Assembly (NCBI RefSeq): GCF_020700235.1
Contig: NZ_CP085307.1
Location: forward strand, 248,001 to 312,000
DNA length: 64,000 nt
Source: Haladaptatus pallidirubidus
GTDB taxonomy: Archaea; Halobacteriota; Halobacteria; Halobacteriales; Haladaptataceae
Direction: 5' to 3'
Shown: positions 53,465-62,719 of the stretch, one piece after another
Position numbering within the stretch: the first letter of the stretch is position 1
How the letters are laid out: each line of letters begins with the position of its first letter
Notes under the pieces: generated by a model
Seen by the model: the letters and a program-made list of their open reading frames with translations, nothing else
What the model was told of the DNA's origin: nothing
The model's database searches: none
Made by a program: the position numbers and the translations under genes

Positions 53465-54782
53465 CGTTGATTAACTTCTGAATGCTGTTTACTCCTCGCT
53501 GTATTCCCTTTTGAGGAGGTACGTTGTGCGCGTAGATATCAGGGAAAAAGCTCCACGTTGAATCGTTGTTGACATTGAATGGGGTTCGTGGTAGGTAGGC
53601 AAACTGATCGTCGTTCGCCATCTCAGAGAACTTGGCCAGTGATTTAGGCCACAGTGGTGAATTGCGTAAAGCCTGAGAATTCAACGCGTCGGTTGCCGCT
53701 GGTAAATGTCCCGCTCGAGTTCCCCAAACAGGGTTCTTCTGCGTAATCCATTCGGCGACGTTGACCGCGGCCTGTGTTTTTTGCTCGTTCCGATTTGGAT
53801 TTCGGGGTAACACGATAGTGTGGCTTCCTGATTCGGTATACCCTTGCTTTTTTCCTGGTGCGACGAACGGCTTGAACATGCTCCATTCGAAACCCTCGAG
53901 TGACTCCAGGACAGCCGCGTACCAAGTGCCGTTTATCGTCATTGCTAATTTGTTATCCTGGAACGCAATATCTGCTCTATTCTCCGACGCGTTTGGGATA
54001 TCCCAACCGTACTTTCCGGTTATGTCGCTAAATAATTCCGCTACTCTCATACCGGCCTTATCATCGAACGTGGCTTTCGTTAAAGAATCGTTGAACAGTT
54101 CTCCACCGCGCTGATGGGTGAAAGCGATAAACGTTCTAAGCATCCCAATGGGATCGAGATACGGAGTTGGAGCGAACGCGTGAGCATTAGTTTTGTTCAC
54201 GATCATATTACAGGCTTTTTTAAACTCCCGGAAATTTGTGGGAGGAGACTGTGGATCAAGACCGGCCTTTTCGAAAATCTTCGGGTTATAGTACACTCCG
54301 ATCGGATGAGCATCCAGCGGGAGCGCTAACTGGTCATCGCCGAAACGCATGCGATTCCATAACGTAGAAACATATTTTTTCTCGGTGGATTCGCTTAGAT
54401 ACTTATTGAATGGGACAAGCATTCGCTGAAATCGTCCCATTAGGGCCTGATGCATGATTGCAATATCCGGACCCTTGTCCGCAACCAGAGCGGTGTACAA
54501 CTTCGTATAGTATCTATTCCAAGGGATTCGTTGTCGTTCGATCCAGACATCCCCCAGCGGTTGTTGTTCATTGAATCGATCTACGATCGATGCCATCGTC
54601 GCTCCGTCGCCACCGCCGAAAAGCGTCCAGAATTGAATCGTTGTTTTGGCGCTTTTCTTTGCCTGGCCGACGATTCCGTTGTATGAATTACAACCGGCCA
54701 ATCCCGCGGTACCAACTACACCGGCACCACCGAGAAACTGTCTTCTTGACAGGGTATTATTTCCTACACCGGTAGTTACCAT
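53454..54782 (-). CDS. Carbohydrate ABC transporter substrate-binding lipoprotein
   Basis: A 442-residue solute-binding protein of family 1 (MalE/UgpB-like). It has a twin-arginine signal with lipobox: RRQFLGGAGVVGTAGLAGC, with R13, R14 and the lipid-anchor C31. The mature chain shows TIQFWTLFGGGDGATMASIV and VADKGPDIAIMHQALMGRFQ, and later typical MalE-like segments (KLAMTINGTWYAAVLESLEG). It should bind an oligosaccharide at the outer face and deliver it to the permeases just downstream. The gene is first of the minus-strand transporter operon; 157 bases upstream is the ATPase gene's end. Confidence 0.9.
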   Translation of the reverse strand: MVTTGVGNNTLSRRQFLGGAGVVGTAGLAGCNSYNGIVGQAKKSAKTTIQFWTLFGGGDGATMASIVDRFNEQQPLGDVWIERQRIPWNRYYTKLYTALVADKGPDIAIMHQALMGRFQRMLVPFNKYLSESTEKKYVSTLWNRMRFGDDQLALPLDAHPIGVYYNPKIFEKAGLDPQSPPTNFREFKKACNMIVNKTNAHAFAPTPYLDPIGMLRTFIAFTHQRGGELFNDSLTKATFDDKAGMRVAELFSDITGKYGWDIPNASENRADIAFQDNKLAMTINGTWYAAVLESLEGFEWSMFKPFVAPGKKQGYTESGSHTIVLPRNPNRNEQKTQAAVNVAEWITQKNPVWGTRAGHLPAATDALNSQALRNSPLWPKSLAKFSEMANDDQFAYLPRTPFNVNNDSTWSFFPDIYAHNVPPQKGIQRGVNSIQKLINDVN

Positions 54783-54939
54783 GTTAACAAACAGCGAGAC
54801 ACACTGTGTTAAATGTTTTGGTAAGAAATATATTATAAAATTATTCTATAAAGAAGTATGATGTTGTTATCTGGAATACAATTCTATGTAGAGTCTACAG
54901 ACGTAGGAGACTGCACGGGACGGTGATCCTTACGGGAAC

Positions 54940-56076
54940 TCACTTTGTCTGTGTCGTTGCGTCGGAAGTGACGATGCTGGTGGAATCAGTCAACAAGATG
55001 TTCTCCCCCGTCGAATGGTCAAAAATATGTGCGTCGGATTCCTCGAACGAGACGTGGATATTGTCACCTTCCGAGCAGTCGATCTGACCCAAGACACGCA
55101 TCTTGAACTCAGTATCGCCACTTCGTAGGTACAAATAATTGTCATCCCCGATTGGTTCCCGCACTTCGAGCACTGCTTTGATCCCGTTGGAAGTACTTTC
55201 ATCCGCGAACGACATATGTTCAGGCCGAATTCCAAGAATTAGTTTGTCGTTCGTACTCTGTTTCCGAATGCGACCAGCAAAAGATTCCGATAGTGAATAC
55301 GCAATGTCGGAACCAGTAAGTGTCGAATCCAGCAACTGCACATCGAAGAAATTCATCGAAGGACTTCCAATGAATTCGGCAACGAACGTATTTTTCGGTT
55401 CGGAAAACACCTCTCTCGGCGTGCCAACTTGCTGGAGTTCTCCGTGGTTTAAAATTACAACTTGATCGCTCATCGTCATTGCTTCCTCCTGATCGTGTGT
55501 CACGTAAACCGTGGTCGTATTGAGTTCTTCTTGGATTCGTTGGAGTTCGGTACGCATGTGAGCTCGGAGTTTCGCATCGAGATTTGAGAGCGGTTCGTCC
55601 ATTAGAAAGACGGATGGATCACGGACGATTGCGCGACCAGTTGCGACGCGCTGTTGCTGGCCGCCGGAGAGTTCGCTAGGCCTTTTGTCCAATTGTTCTT
55701 CGATCCCCATCATTTCTGCAGCTTCCCTCACTCCTTTCTCGATCTGTTCGTTTGACCGATCCGAATTGAGTTTTAATCCATAGGACATATTCTGTTCGAC
55801 GGTCATATGGGGATAGAGTGCGTAATTTTGGAACACCATGGCTATGTCACGATCCTGAGGTTGAACATCGTTGATTCGCTGGTTGCCGATGTAAATCGCA
55901 CCCTCAGTAATATCTTCGAGCCCGGCTATCATTCGGAGGATCGTTGATTTTCCCGATCCAGATGGTCCTACGATAGTAACGAATTCGCCATCATCGATAT
56001 CCAAATTGAAATCGTCCACCGCGACGATATTCCCGCTATATCGTTTTCTAACGTCTTCCAAACGTATCCTGCTCAT
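54940..56076 (-). CDS. Sugar ABC transporter ATP-binding protein (MalK/UgpC-like)
   Basis: A 378-residue ATPase: Walker A GPSGSGKST, Q-loop MVFQNYALYPHMTVEQNM, signature LSGGQQQRVATG, Walker B VFLMDEPLSNLDAKLRAHMR and the switch VTHDQEEAMTMSDQVV. The C-terminal TOBE/OB domain (LGIRPEHMSFADESTSNGIK, VGTPREVF) is the regulatory half of the MalK/UgpC type. Start MSRIRLEDVRKR at 56076; three codons upstream are possible. It energises the permease pair (51684-53464). Haloferax has two such ATPases for its xylose/arabinose transporter; a relic of another lies at 60265. Confidence 0.9.
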   Translation of the reverse strand: MSRIRLEDVRKRYSGNIVAVDDFNLDIDDGEFVTIVGPSGSGKSTILRMIAGLEDITEGAIYIGNQRINDVQPQDRDIAMVFQNYALYPHMTVEQNMSYGLKLNSDRSNEQIEKGVREAAEMMGIEEQLDKRPSELSGGQQQRVATGRAIVRDPSVFLMDEPLSNLDAKLRAHMRTELQRIQEELNTTTVYVTHDQEEAMTMSDQVVILNHGELQQVGTPREVFSEPKNTFVAEFIGSPSMNFFDVQLLDSTLTGSDIAYSLSESFAGRIRKQSTNDKLILGIRPEHMSFADESTSNGIKAVLEVREPIGDDNYLYLRSGDTEFKMRVLGQIDCSEGDNIHVSFEESDAHIFDHSTGENILLTDSTSIVTSDATTQTK

Positions 56077-56365
56077 AGTTAACAAGATTATCGTTTCTGA
56101 TGTTTATATCTTTCCTAAGAAGATATATAATTTACCAATAAAAATTGATTAGTTTGAATATTGGCAATGAAGACGAGAGACGATGCAAACTCGACGGTTA
56201 GAATTCCGTCGTCGATCGAACTTTCGAATTTTTCAGCTTCAAATTCGTTGGAATGGTCGGCATCGACTTCCGTATCAACGTCTGAATTCGAAAACAGCAC
56301 CTTCGCATCAACATTCTTCGAATCCGGCGATCTCCTTTCGAGGGTAATAATGGATGCTATCCTCG

Positions 56366-56584
56366 CTAGAGGCGTTCAACGATGTTCCGTACGAGTTCGC
56401 CGCGCTCTCCATCGAGATCGAGTAGGTCAACCAGATGGAGATAGAGTTCGACTACTTCGCCGACCGCGAGCTCGGCAACGCCAATGTCTTCGCCGACGGC
56501 GAGCACGGGCTGGTTGACATGCGGACCATCTGAGCCATCCACGAGGCGGCCGAGACCGGCCGGCCGGTCGAGGTATCGGAATAG
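56366..56584 (+). pseudogene. C-terminal remnant of a Gfo/Idh/MocA-family dehydrogenase with two in-frame stops
   Basis: A single plus-strand frame reads LEAFNDVPYEFAALSIEIE, a TAG, VNQMEIEFDYFADRELGNAN, VFADGEHGLVDMRTI, a TGA, then AIHEAAETGRPVEVSE and a normal stop. FADGEHGLVDMRTI and AIHEAAETGRPVEV are typical of the C-terminus of Gfo/Idh/MocA sugar dehydrogenases. The NAD-binding half is absent. The haloarchaeal xylose dehydrogenase belongs to this family, so this could be the ghost of the first enzyme of the pentose pathway. Confidence 0.72.
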
Positions 56585-56749
56585 CCCGATCTGGCGGTTG
56601 CTGTCGGATTCGCCTCGACTCGGCGGTCGAGCGGTCGGAGTGACATGGGCGACGGTGGCGAGAATCAGGAAATATCGGCAGCGGAAACGCGGTGTCGCGG
56701 AAAACAACGGTACGGGGGGACAGACGCTGTCAGAAGCTACGTGCCTGCC

Positions 56750-57925
56750 TTACCGCATATCGACCTCCCGCTTCTCCCAGTCCTTCTCGAAGAGGTTGAT
56801 GGTGTGAACCCGGTCCTCGGTGTACTCGTGCTCGGCGACGATGTCCTCGTCGAGTTCGATACCGAAGCCGGGCCCCTCCGGAATCTCGAGGAAGCCGTCC
56901 TCGACCCGGATCGGCTCGATCAAGAGGTCGTCGACCCACTCGACGTCGTAAGTCTGGAACACCTCCTGAATCATGAAGTTCGGGACGGTCGAGCAGAGGT
57001 GGGCGTAGATGGCCGACGCGACCGGACCCTGCGGGTTGTGGGGCGCGAAGCTCACGTGGTCGGCCTCCGCGAGGGCGGCAATCTTCTTGCCCTCGGTGAG
57101 GCCGCCGGTGTTCATCAGGTCGGGCTGAATGATGTCGACCTCCGTGCGGGTGACAAGTTCGAAGAACTCGTGTTTCGTCATGTGGCGCTCGCCCGTTGCG
57201 ACCGGAATCGGGGACTTGTCGGCCACCTCCCGAAGGCTATTGATGGAATCTGGCGGGCACGGCTCCTCCAACCAGGTAGGGTCGAACTCGTCGAGTTTCC
57301 GTGCAACATTGACGGCCTGCCCGGCAGTGAAGCGGCCGTGGCACTCGATAAGTAGGTCGATGTCGGGGCCGACCGCCTCGCGAACCGCCCGGACGATGTC
57401 GACGGCGTGGTTGAGATCCTTCTTCGGCATCCGCTCCCACGCGGTGCCGAAGGGGTCGAACTTCATCGCGTCGTAGCCGTCGTCGACAACACCTTCGGCC
57501 GCGCGTGCGAACCCTTCGGGCTCGCCATCCGTGTCGGTGTACCAACCGTTTGCGTACGCACGCAGCCGGTCACCGTGGATCTTCCCGCCGAGGAGTTCGT
57601 AGACCGGTTTGTCGAGGAGTTTGCCCTTAATGTCCCAGCACGCCATGTCGACAGCTGAGCAGACCGTAGTGTTGATGACGTTTTTCGAGAACCACTCGTC
57701 GCGATACATCTCCAACCAGATTTGCTCGGTGTCAAAGGGATCCTTGCCGATGAAGTAATCTGACATTTCCTCAATCGCTTGCACGACAGTTCGAGGCTTG
57801 TCATGGATCGTCGCTTCGGCAAGTCCGGTGACACCGGCGTCCGTCTTGAGCCGAACGAACACCCACGGTTTCCACGGATTTGCGACAATATACGTTTCTA
57901 CGTCAGTGATACTCACATCGGACAT
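56750..57925 (-). CDS. Enolase-superfamily sugar-acid dehydratase (galactonate/xylonate dehydratase type)
   Basis: A 391-residue protein of the mandelate racemase/muconate lactonizing group. Catalytic and metal residues: K155 and D157 in MKFDPFG, E194 and H196 in LLIECHGRF, E220/E221 in WLEEPCPP, E246 in ATGERH and H296 in APHNPQGP. DPFG and ECHGRF are marks of galactonate-dehydratase-like members. Such enzymes remove water from aldonic acids to 2-keto-3-deoxy acids; in Haloferax a relative acts on xylonate and arabinonate. Start at MSDVSITDVE (57925); seven codons upstream are possible. It is divergent from the IclR gene, with an inverted repeat between. Confidence 0.85.
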   Translation of the reverse strand: MSDVSITDVETYIVANPWKPWVFVRLKTDAGVTGLAEATIHDKPRTVVQAIEEMSDYFIGKDPFDTEQIWLEMYRDEWFSKNVINTTVCSAVDMACWDIKGKLLDKPVYELLGGKIHGDRLRAYANGWYTDTDGEPEGFARAAEGVVDDGYDAMKFDPFGTAWERMPKKDLNHAVDIVRAVREAVGPDIDLLIECHGRFTAGQAVNVARKLDEFDPTWLEEPCPPDSINSLREVADKSPIPVATGERHMTKHEFFELVTRTEVDIIQPDLMNTGGLTEGKKIAALAEADHVSFAPHNPQGPVASAIYAHLCSTVPNFMIQEVFQTYDVEWVDDLLIEPIRVEDGFLEIPEGPGFGIELDEDIVAEHEYTEDRVHTINLFEKDWEKREVDMR

Positions 57926-57961
57926 CGTTTGTATTCGGCAAGCCACCTAATATTAAGTTTG

Positions 57962-57992
57962 TCGATAGAGAGAGAGAGAGTAACTCTCTATC
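57962..57992. promoter_or_regulatory. Perfect inverted repeat between divergent dehydratase and IclR genes
   Basis: TCGATAGAGAG (57962-57972) and CTCTCTATCGA (57982-57992) are exact inverted copies with a 9-base centre AGAGAGTAA. The element sits in the 103-base gap between the start of the sugar-acid dehydratase (57925) and the IclR gene (58029). An IclR dimer binding here could control both genes; this is inference from position. Confidence 0.75.
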
Positions 57993-58028
57993 GAACGGAG
58001 TCCGATATAATCGGATGATTAATGAGGG

Positions 58029-58811
58029 ATGAACTTAGGTCTATCACACATGCACACCGACCACGACCTACCGATCAAATCAACCGCCCTCAGCTTCGAT
58101 ATCCTCGAGACAGTCCACGACCTCGATGGAGCGACGCTCCCTGAGATCGCCGACTACTTCTCGAAGCCCAAGAGCACGGTTCACGACCACCTGAAAACGC
58201 TTGTTAACATAGGGTATCTCGTGCAGGACGGCCGGACGTACCGAGTCAGCATAAAGTTCCTCAACCTCGGTGGTAGGGCACGAATCAAGTCGCCACTCTT
58301 CCAAGTCGCCGAGCGCGAGATCCAGCAGTTGGCCGACGACATGGGCGAACACGCCAATCTCATGGTCGAGGAGAACGGTCTCGGCATCTTCCTATACAAG
58401 GTGAAGGGCTCGCAGTCGGTGAATCTCGACACGTACGAAGGGATGGAAGTGTACCTCCACACGACGGCCATGGGGAAGGCTATTCTCGCCGAATTCTCCG
58501 AGGAGCGACGTGATCAAATTATTGACCAGTACGGACTGCCAGCGGTGACCGAGAACACGATTACGGACCGCGACCAGCTTGACGAGGAACTCCGGATGAT
58601 CCGCGACCGGGGATACGCCGTCGACAACGAGGAACGCGTGGAGGGCGTCCGGTGCGTCGCCGCCCCCATCATGTCTGGCAGTGACGTTGTCGGTGCGGTA
58701 AGTATCTCTGCACCTCGAAGTCGGATGAGCGGAAAGAAGTTCGAGGACGACATCCCCACTGAGGTACTCAGCACAGTGAATGTCATCGAAGTCAACATAC
58801 AACATCGGTGA
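58029..58811 (+). CDS. IclR-family transcriptional regulator (XacR-like by context)
   Basis: A 260-residue regulator. The N-terminal winged helix (residues about 18-75) reads ALSFDILETVHDLDGATLPE, then FSKPKSTVHDHLKTLVNIGY. The effector-binding domain follows (FQVAEREIQQLADDMGEHAN, YLHTTAMGKAILAEFSEERR, VAAPIMSGSDVVGAVSISAP). Start at 58029 (MNLGL) or at the Met seven codons on. In Haloferax the IclR-type XacR controls xylose and arabinose genes; the neighbours here (dehydratases, arabinofuranosidases, CUT1 transporter) make the same role likely. A hairpin overlaps its stop codon. Confidence 0.87.
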   Translation: MNLGLSHMHTDHDLPIKSTALSFDILETVHDLDGATLPEIADYFSKPKSTVHDHLKTLVNIGYLVQDGRTYRVSIKFLNLGGRARIKSPLFQVAEREIQQLADDMGEHANLMVEENGLGIFLYKVKGSQSVNLDTYEGMEVYLHTTAMGKAILAEFSEERRDQIIDQYGLPAVTENTITDRDQLDEELRMIRDRGYAVDNEERVEGVRCVAAPIMSGSDVVGAVSISAPRSRMSGKKFEDDIPTEVLSTVNVIEVNIQHR

Positions 58812-58821
58812 TCCGATGTTG
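58800..58821 (+). terminator. Hairpin overlapping the IclR stop codon
   Basis: CAACATCGG (58800-58808), TGAT and CCGATGTTG (58813-58821) form a perfect 9-base stem around the TGA stop. It could end the transcript or stabilise its 3' end; no T-run follows directly, so the terminator call is tentative. Confidence 0.4.
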
Positions 58822-59132
58822 TCGGACACCGAGTTCGGTAGTGATCCATTCGAGCCAATGAACAATCCCGCTCGGTGGACTTCTATTACAAATCTATGAT
58901 TGTAATAGGAGATGGCTTCTTGCCGAAGACGGTCGACAACGGAAAGGAGGCGAGGAATAGACTGTTCACGGCCAGAACGGAGGAGAAGCATATTTTCTCC
59001 ATTGATATAACAGTAGATTAGTAGCAGGATGACCGCGGACGACGATATCCGATAATACCGAATAGGCTGTTTTGGAACCGGAACGCTGGACGCAGCAGAA
59101 GATATTAATACGATCTTCGTTAGGTTATTCAT
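58822..59132. other. Intergenic stretch before the dehydratase gene
   Basis: About 310 bases. An A/T box (AGATATTAATACG near 59100) lies roughly 30 bases before the ATG at 59133, fitting a leaderless transcript. No gene was recognised. Confidence 0.4.
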
Positions 59133-60005
59133 ATGCGATACTATCGCATAGAACAGAATAATTCCGTCTCCCTCATCGTGGAGACAAACGAATCGACGAC
59201 GTATAACCTAACCGCGACCGAGCAGGGGCCCACGTCTTTCATGGAACTAGCTTCGGCCGCCGCGTTGACCAATGGTACCGTCGACGACGTCTCGCGGTCG
59301 CTGCTCGACAACGCGCCGACGATCGAACTCACGACTGTCCGGGAGCACCTCGTCCGACCATTCGACCCGGACGAGGTATGGGGCGCGGGCGTGACCTACG
59401 CCATTAGTCAGGAGTCACGCGAGGGAGAAGGAGGGCTGGCCGAATCGTACGTCAACGCCTATGAGGGCGAGCGACCAGAGGTGTACTTCAAGGCTACGCC
59501 GAGCCGAACGGTCGGTCCGCGCGAGGCGGTAGGCATCCGGGGCGATTCGGAGTGGGACGTTCCCGAACCGGAACTTACTATCGTGCTCTACGATGGGAAG
59601 ATCGTCGGCTACACCGTCGGCAACGACATGTGTAGTCGAGATATCGAGCGCGAGAACCTCCTCTACCTCTCGCAGAGCAAGATCTACTCCAAGAGCTGCG
59701 CCATCGGGCCGTGCATCTCGACCGACGAGACGGTCGGCGACCCGCTCGACGTGGAGATGCAGATGCAGATTGACCGCGACGGCGATATCGTCTTCGAGGA
59801 TTCGACCTCAACCAGTGAAATGGTTCGGACGTGCGAGGAGCTCGTCGACTACTTCGCACGGTACAACGAGGTACCGAAGTCAACGGCGCTGCTCACCGGA
59901 ACCTCCATTATCCCGCCGGATGACGTTACCTTGCGAGCGGGCGACACAGTGCGAATCGACATCGAGAAAATTGGAACGCTTGAGAACACCGTCGAACAGC
60001 TCTGA
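59133..60005 (+). CDS. Fumarylacetoacetase-family dehydratase/hydrolase (2-keto-3-deoxypentonate dehydratase candidate)
   Basis: A 290-residue protein with the FAH C-terminal fold: WGAGVTYAISQESREGEGGL, PEVYFKATPSRTVGPREAVG, metal ligands E145 and E147 in VPEPELTIV and D165 in VGNDMCSRDIE, and SKSCAIGPCISTDETVGDPL. Family members hydrolyse or dehydrate beta-diketo and 2-keto-3-deoxy acids. In haloarchaeal xylose and arabinose degradation the 2-keto-3-deoxypentonate dehydratase is of this type, yielding 2,5-dioxopentanoate. Next to the aldonate dehydratase and arabinofuranosidases this is the most likely role, though a 2,4-diketo-3-deoxy-sugar hydrolase is an alternative. Confidence 0.85.
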   Translation: MRYYRIEQNNSVSLIVETNESTTYNLTATEQGPTSFMELASAAALTNGTVDDVSRSLLDNAPTIELTTVREHLVRPFDPDEVWGAGVTYAISQESREGEGGLAESYVNAYEGERPEVYFKATPSRTVGPREAVGIRGDSEWDVPEPELTIVLYDGKIVGYTVGNDMCSRDIERENLLYLSQSKIYSKSCAIGPCISTDETVGDPLDVEMQMQIDRDGDIVFEDSTSTSEMVRTCEELVDYFARYNEVPKSTALLTGTSIIPPDDVTLRAGDTVRIDIEKIGTLENTVEQL

Positions 60006-60264
60006 GCGGATGGGAAATCGCGTTGGCAGACGGAGTAGTGACCTCTGACTCCGAAGGTACCGTACGTTCACCGAGACCACACCTTTTCGCAAGTTCGTAG
60101 AATTTCCCGTTGGTCTCGTACCGAGATACGGCGACAAGCAATTATTCCGCTAGATGCCTTGCTAATTTAGTCCTAGGATAGATTAGAGATTTTATTCCAG
60201 CCACTGTCGATTGCTTTGGATGGCTCCGCGTATATTCCAATATTTGGACCAATTATTATAATAT

Positions 60265-60581
60265 GATGACGGCATCTCGGATACGGTCGCGACCTTCGGG
60301 ATCCGTCCCAAAGACATGACGCTCGTGGCGCTACAGGAGGGCGACTTCACAGCCAAAGTCACTGTCTTCGAGTAGGTCGGCTCGTTTAAATTGTTCACCT
60401 CGATTTCGGCGAGGGCGAGGACGAATTACTCGCACAGGTGCCGGGGTCGCAACACTTCGACCACGGCCAAACAGTCGGCGTCTCTATTGACCCGGATAGG
60501 GCCAATCTGTTCGACGAGACCGGGGACGCCGTGTACAACCCACTGCTCCACACCGAGCAACAAGTCATACAGATCGGATAG
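60265..60581 (+). pseudogene. C-terminal (TOBE) remnant of a MalK/UgpC-type ABC ATPase
   Basis: The frame reads DGISDTVATFGIRPKDMTLV, ALQEGDFTAKVTVFE and a TAG at about 60373. After a shift it continues HLDFGEGEDELLAQVPGSQH, FDHGQTVGVSIDPDRANLFD and TGDAVYNPLLHTEQQVIQIG to a TAG at 60579-60581. GIRPKDM and the rest are the OB/TOBE domain of sugar ABC ATPases. The nucleotide-binding half is gone. The intact ATPase at 54940 belongs to the same family, so this is a lost second ATPase of the locus. Confidence 0.75.
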
Positions 60582-60704
60582 CTCCCTTTACCGTTAAGAG
60601 GGGAGCGTCCGATATTACTATTCGCACTGGACGTGAATCATATCTGGCAGACCACGGGAATGGAACGGTCGACCGAACCGACGACAACCCATCAATGAGA
60701 TACT

Positions 60705-62627
60705 ATGAGTGGATACAAGCCGACGACAGACAAGATAGCGCTTTCAGACGTCGAAATTGACGATCAGTTCTGGTCACCTCGGGTAACTCAGAACCGGGAG
60801 GTGACTATTGAGTACCAGTACAAACAGCTTGAGGAGTCAGGAACGCTGGAGAACTTCCAACGGGCCCGCGACGGGAAGAACGGCGGCTTCCAAGGGATGT
60901 GGTTCCAGGACAGCGACGCATACAAGTGGCTCGAAGCGGCGAGCTACGAGCTCACGAAGGCCAACGACACCGATCTCCGAGAGCGGGTCGACGAAGTGAT
61001 TGACCTCGTCGCCGCTGCACAGGAGGATTCCGGCTACCTCAACACGTATTTCAAACTCGTCGAGCCGGAGATGACGTGGACGAACCTCAACATCATGCAC
61101 GAGCTGTACTGCGGCGGCCACCTGATCGAGGCGGCCGTCGCTCACTACGAGGCCACCGGCGAGGAGTCACTGCTCGATGTGGCCGTCGACTTCGCCGACC
61201 ACGTAGACGACGTCTTCGACGACCAGATAGACGGCATTCCGGGACACGAGGAGATTGAGCTCGCGCTCGTCAAACTGTACCGGATCACGGGCGAGGAACG
61301 CTATCTCGACCTCGCGCAGTACTTTGTTAACCTTCGGGGCCACGACGACCGATTCAAATGGGAACTCGAACACTCGGACGAGATCGGCGGCCACTCGTGG
61401 GACGACGGCGCACTCATCCCTGCCGAGGGTGGGGGTAGACTCTTTCTCGACGAAGATGGTGAGTACGTCGGCACATACGCGCAGGCCCACGCTTCCATCC
61501 GGGAGCAGGAGAAAGTCGAGGGCCACTCGGTGCGAGCGATGTACCTCTTCGCGGGGGCTACTGACCTCGTCGCAGAGACCGGTGACGAGGAGCTGTTCGA
61601 CGCAATGGAGCGCCTCTGGGAAAACATGACTACGAAGCGGATGTACGTGACTGGAGGCATCGGCCCTGAGCGCGAACACGAGGGCTTCACGGAGGACTAC
61701 GACCTCCGAAATGAGGATGCTTACGCCGAGACGTGTGCTGCCATCGGGAGCATCTTTTGGAATCAGCGAATGCTCGAACTCACGGGCGGGGCAAAGTACG
61801 CAAATCTGATCGAGCGTACGATGTACAACGGATTCCTTGCCGGAATCTCGCTCGACGGTACACGGTTCTTCTACGAGAACCCGCTGGAGAGCTCCGGTGA
61901 TCACCATCGGAAAGGGTGGTTCACGTGCGCCTGCTGTCCGCCAAATGCCGCGCGCCTGTTCGCGTCGCTCGGGAAGTACGTATACTCGAACATCGACGGA
62001 GTGCTCACCGTCAACCAGTACGTCGGCAGTACCGTGACGACCACGATCGATGGGTTCGACGTCGAACTCACCCAGTCGAGTTCGCTGCCCTGGTCCGGAG
62101 AGGTCACGCTCACTGTCGACGCCGACGGGCCGGTTCCGATCCGACTTCGGATCCCAGAGTGGGCGACCGACGTCTCCATCTCAGTTGACGGGGAAGACGT
62201 TGAGCAGAACGACGACTACGTCGAACTCGACGGCGAGTGGAGCGACGATACGATCGACGTCCACTTCGAACTGGACACTAAACTGATTCGTGCCCACCCC
62301 GCAGTAAAGAGCGATGCGGGCCGCGTCGTCGTCGAACGGGGGCCGCTCGTCTACTGTGCTGAGGCAGTCGACAACGACCGACCGATTCATCAATACACAC
62401 TCTCTTTGGAAGCCGTAATCGACGAAGAGCACCGTGACGATCTGCTCGATGGAGTGACCGTCCTCCAAGCGGACGCCGAGGTGCCGTCGCTCGACGGGTG
62501 GAACGGGTCGCTATACCGCCCGGACGAGGAGACGGACATCCAGTCCGTACAGCTCACGATGGTGCCCTACTACGCGTGGGACAACCGGGAACCCAGCGAG
62601 ATGCATGTGTGGACTCGCGTTAAGTAG
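60705..62627 (+). CDS. GH127 beta-L-arabinofuranosidase
   Basis: A 640-residue glycoside hydrolase of family 127 (DUF1680, HypBA1-like), which frees L-arabinofuranose from beta-linked arabino-oligosaccharides. The zinc site is visible: E342 and C344 in DAYAETCA, C410 and C411 in FTCACCPPNAAR, the spacing seen in HypBA1 (Glu338, Cys340, Cys417, Cys418), where the first of the last two Cys is the nucleophile; E326 in HEGFTED lies where the acid/base Glu322 is expected. The N-terminal DDQFWSPRVTQN is typical. No signal peptide, so it acts on imported oligomers. It precedes a GH51 gene by 92 bases on the same strand. Confidence 0.88.
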   Translation: MSGYKPTTDKIALSDVEIDDQFWSPRVTQNREVTIEYQYKQLEESGTLENFQRARDGKNGGFQGMWFQDSDAYKWLEAASYELTKANDTDLRERVDEVIDLVAAAQEDSGYLNTYFKLVEPEMTWTNLNIMHELYCGGHLIEAAVAHYEATGEESLLDVAVDFADHVDDVFDDQIDGIPGHEEIELALVKLYRITGEERYLDLAQYFVNLRGHDDRFKWELEHSDEIGGHSWDDGALIPAEGGGRLFLDEDGEYVGTYAQAHASIREQEKVEGHSVRAMYLFAGATDLVAETGDEELFDAMERLWENMTTKRMYVTGGIGPEREHEGFTEDYDLRNEDAYAETCAAIGSIFWNQRMLELTGGAKYANLIERTMYNGFLAGISLDGTRFFYENPLESSGDHHRKGWFTCACCPPNAARLFASLGKYVYSNIDGVLTVNQYVGSTVTTTIDGFDVELTQSSSLPWSGEVTLTVDADGPVPIRLRIPEWATDVSISVDGEDVEQNDDYVELDGEWSDDTIDVHFELDTKLIRAHPAVKSDAGRVVVERGPLVYCAEAVDNDRPIHQYTLSLEAVIDEEHRDDLLDGVTVLQADAEVPSLDGWNGSLYRPDEETDIQSVQLTMVPYYAWDNREPSEMHVWTRVK

Positions 62628-62719
62628 CAGCCCGACGACGTCGGCGCAGCGCTGATGTGATTTACCAATTTAGGCAAACCAGTTAATTTATATTCTGTCC
62701 ACATAATATCGACTATTGT

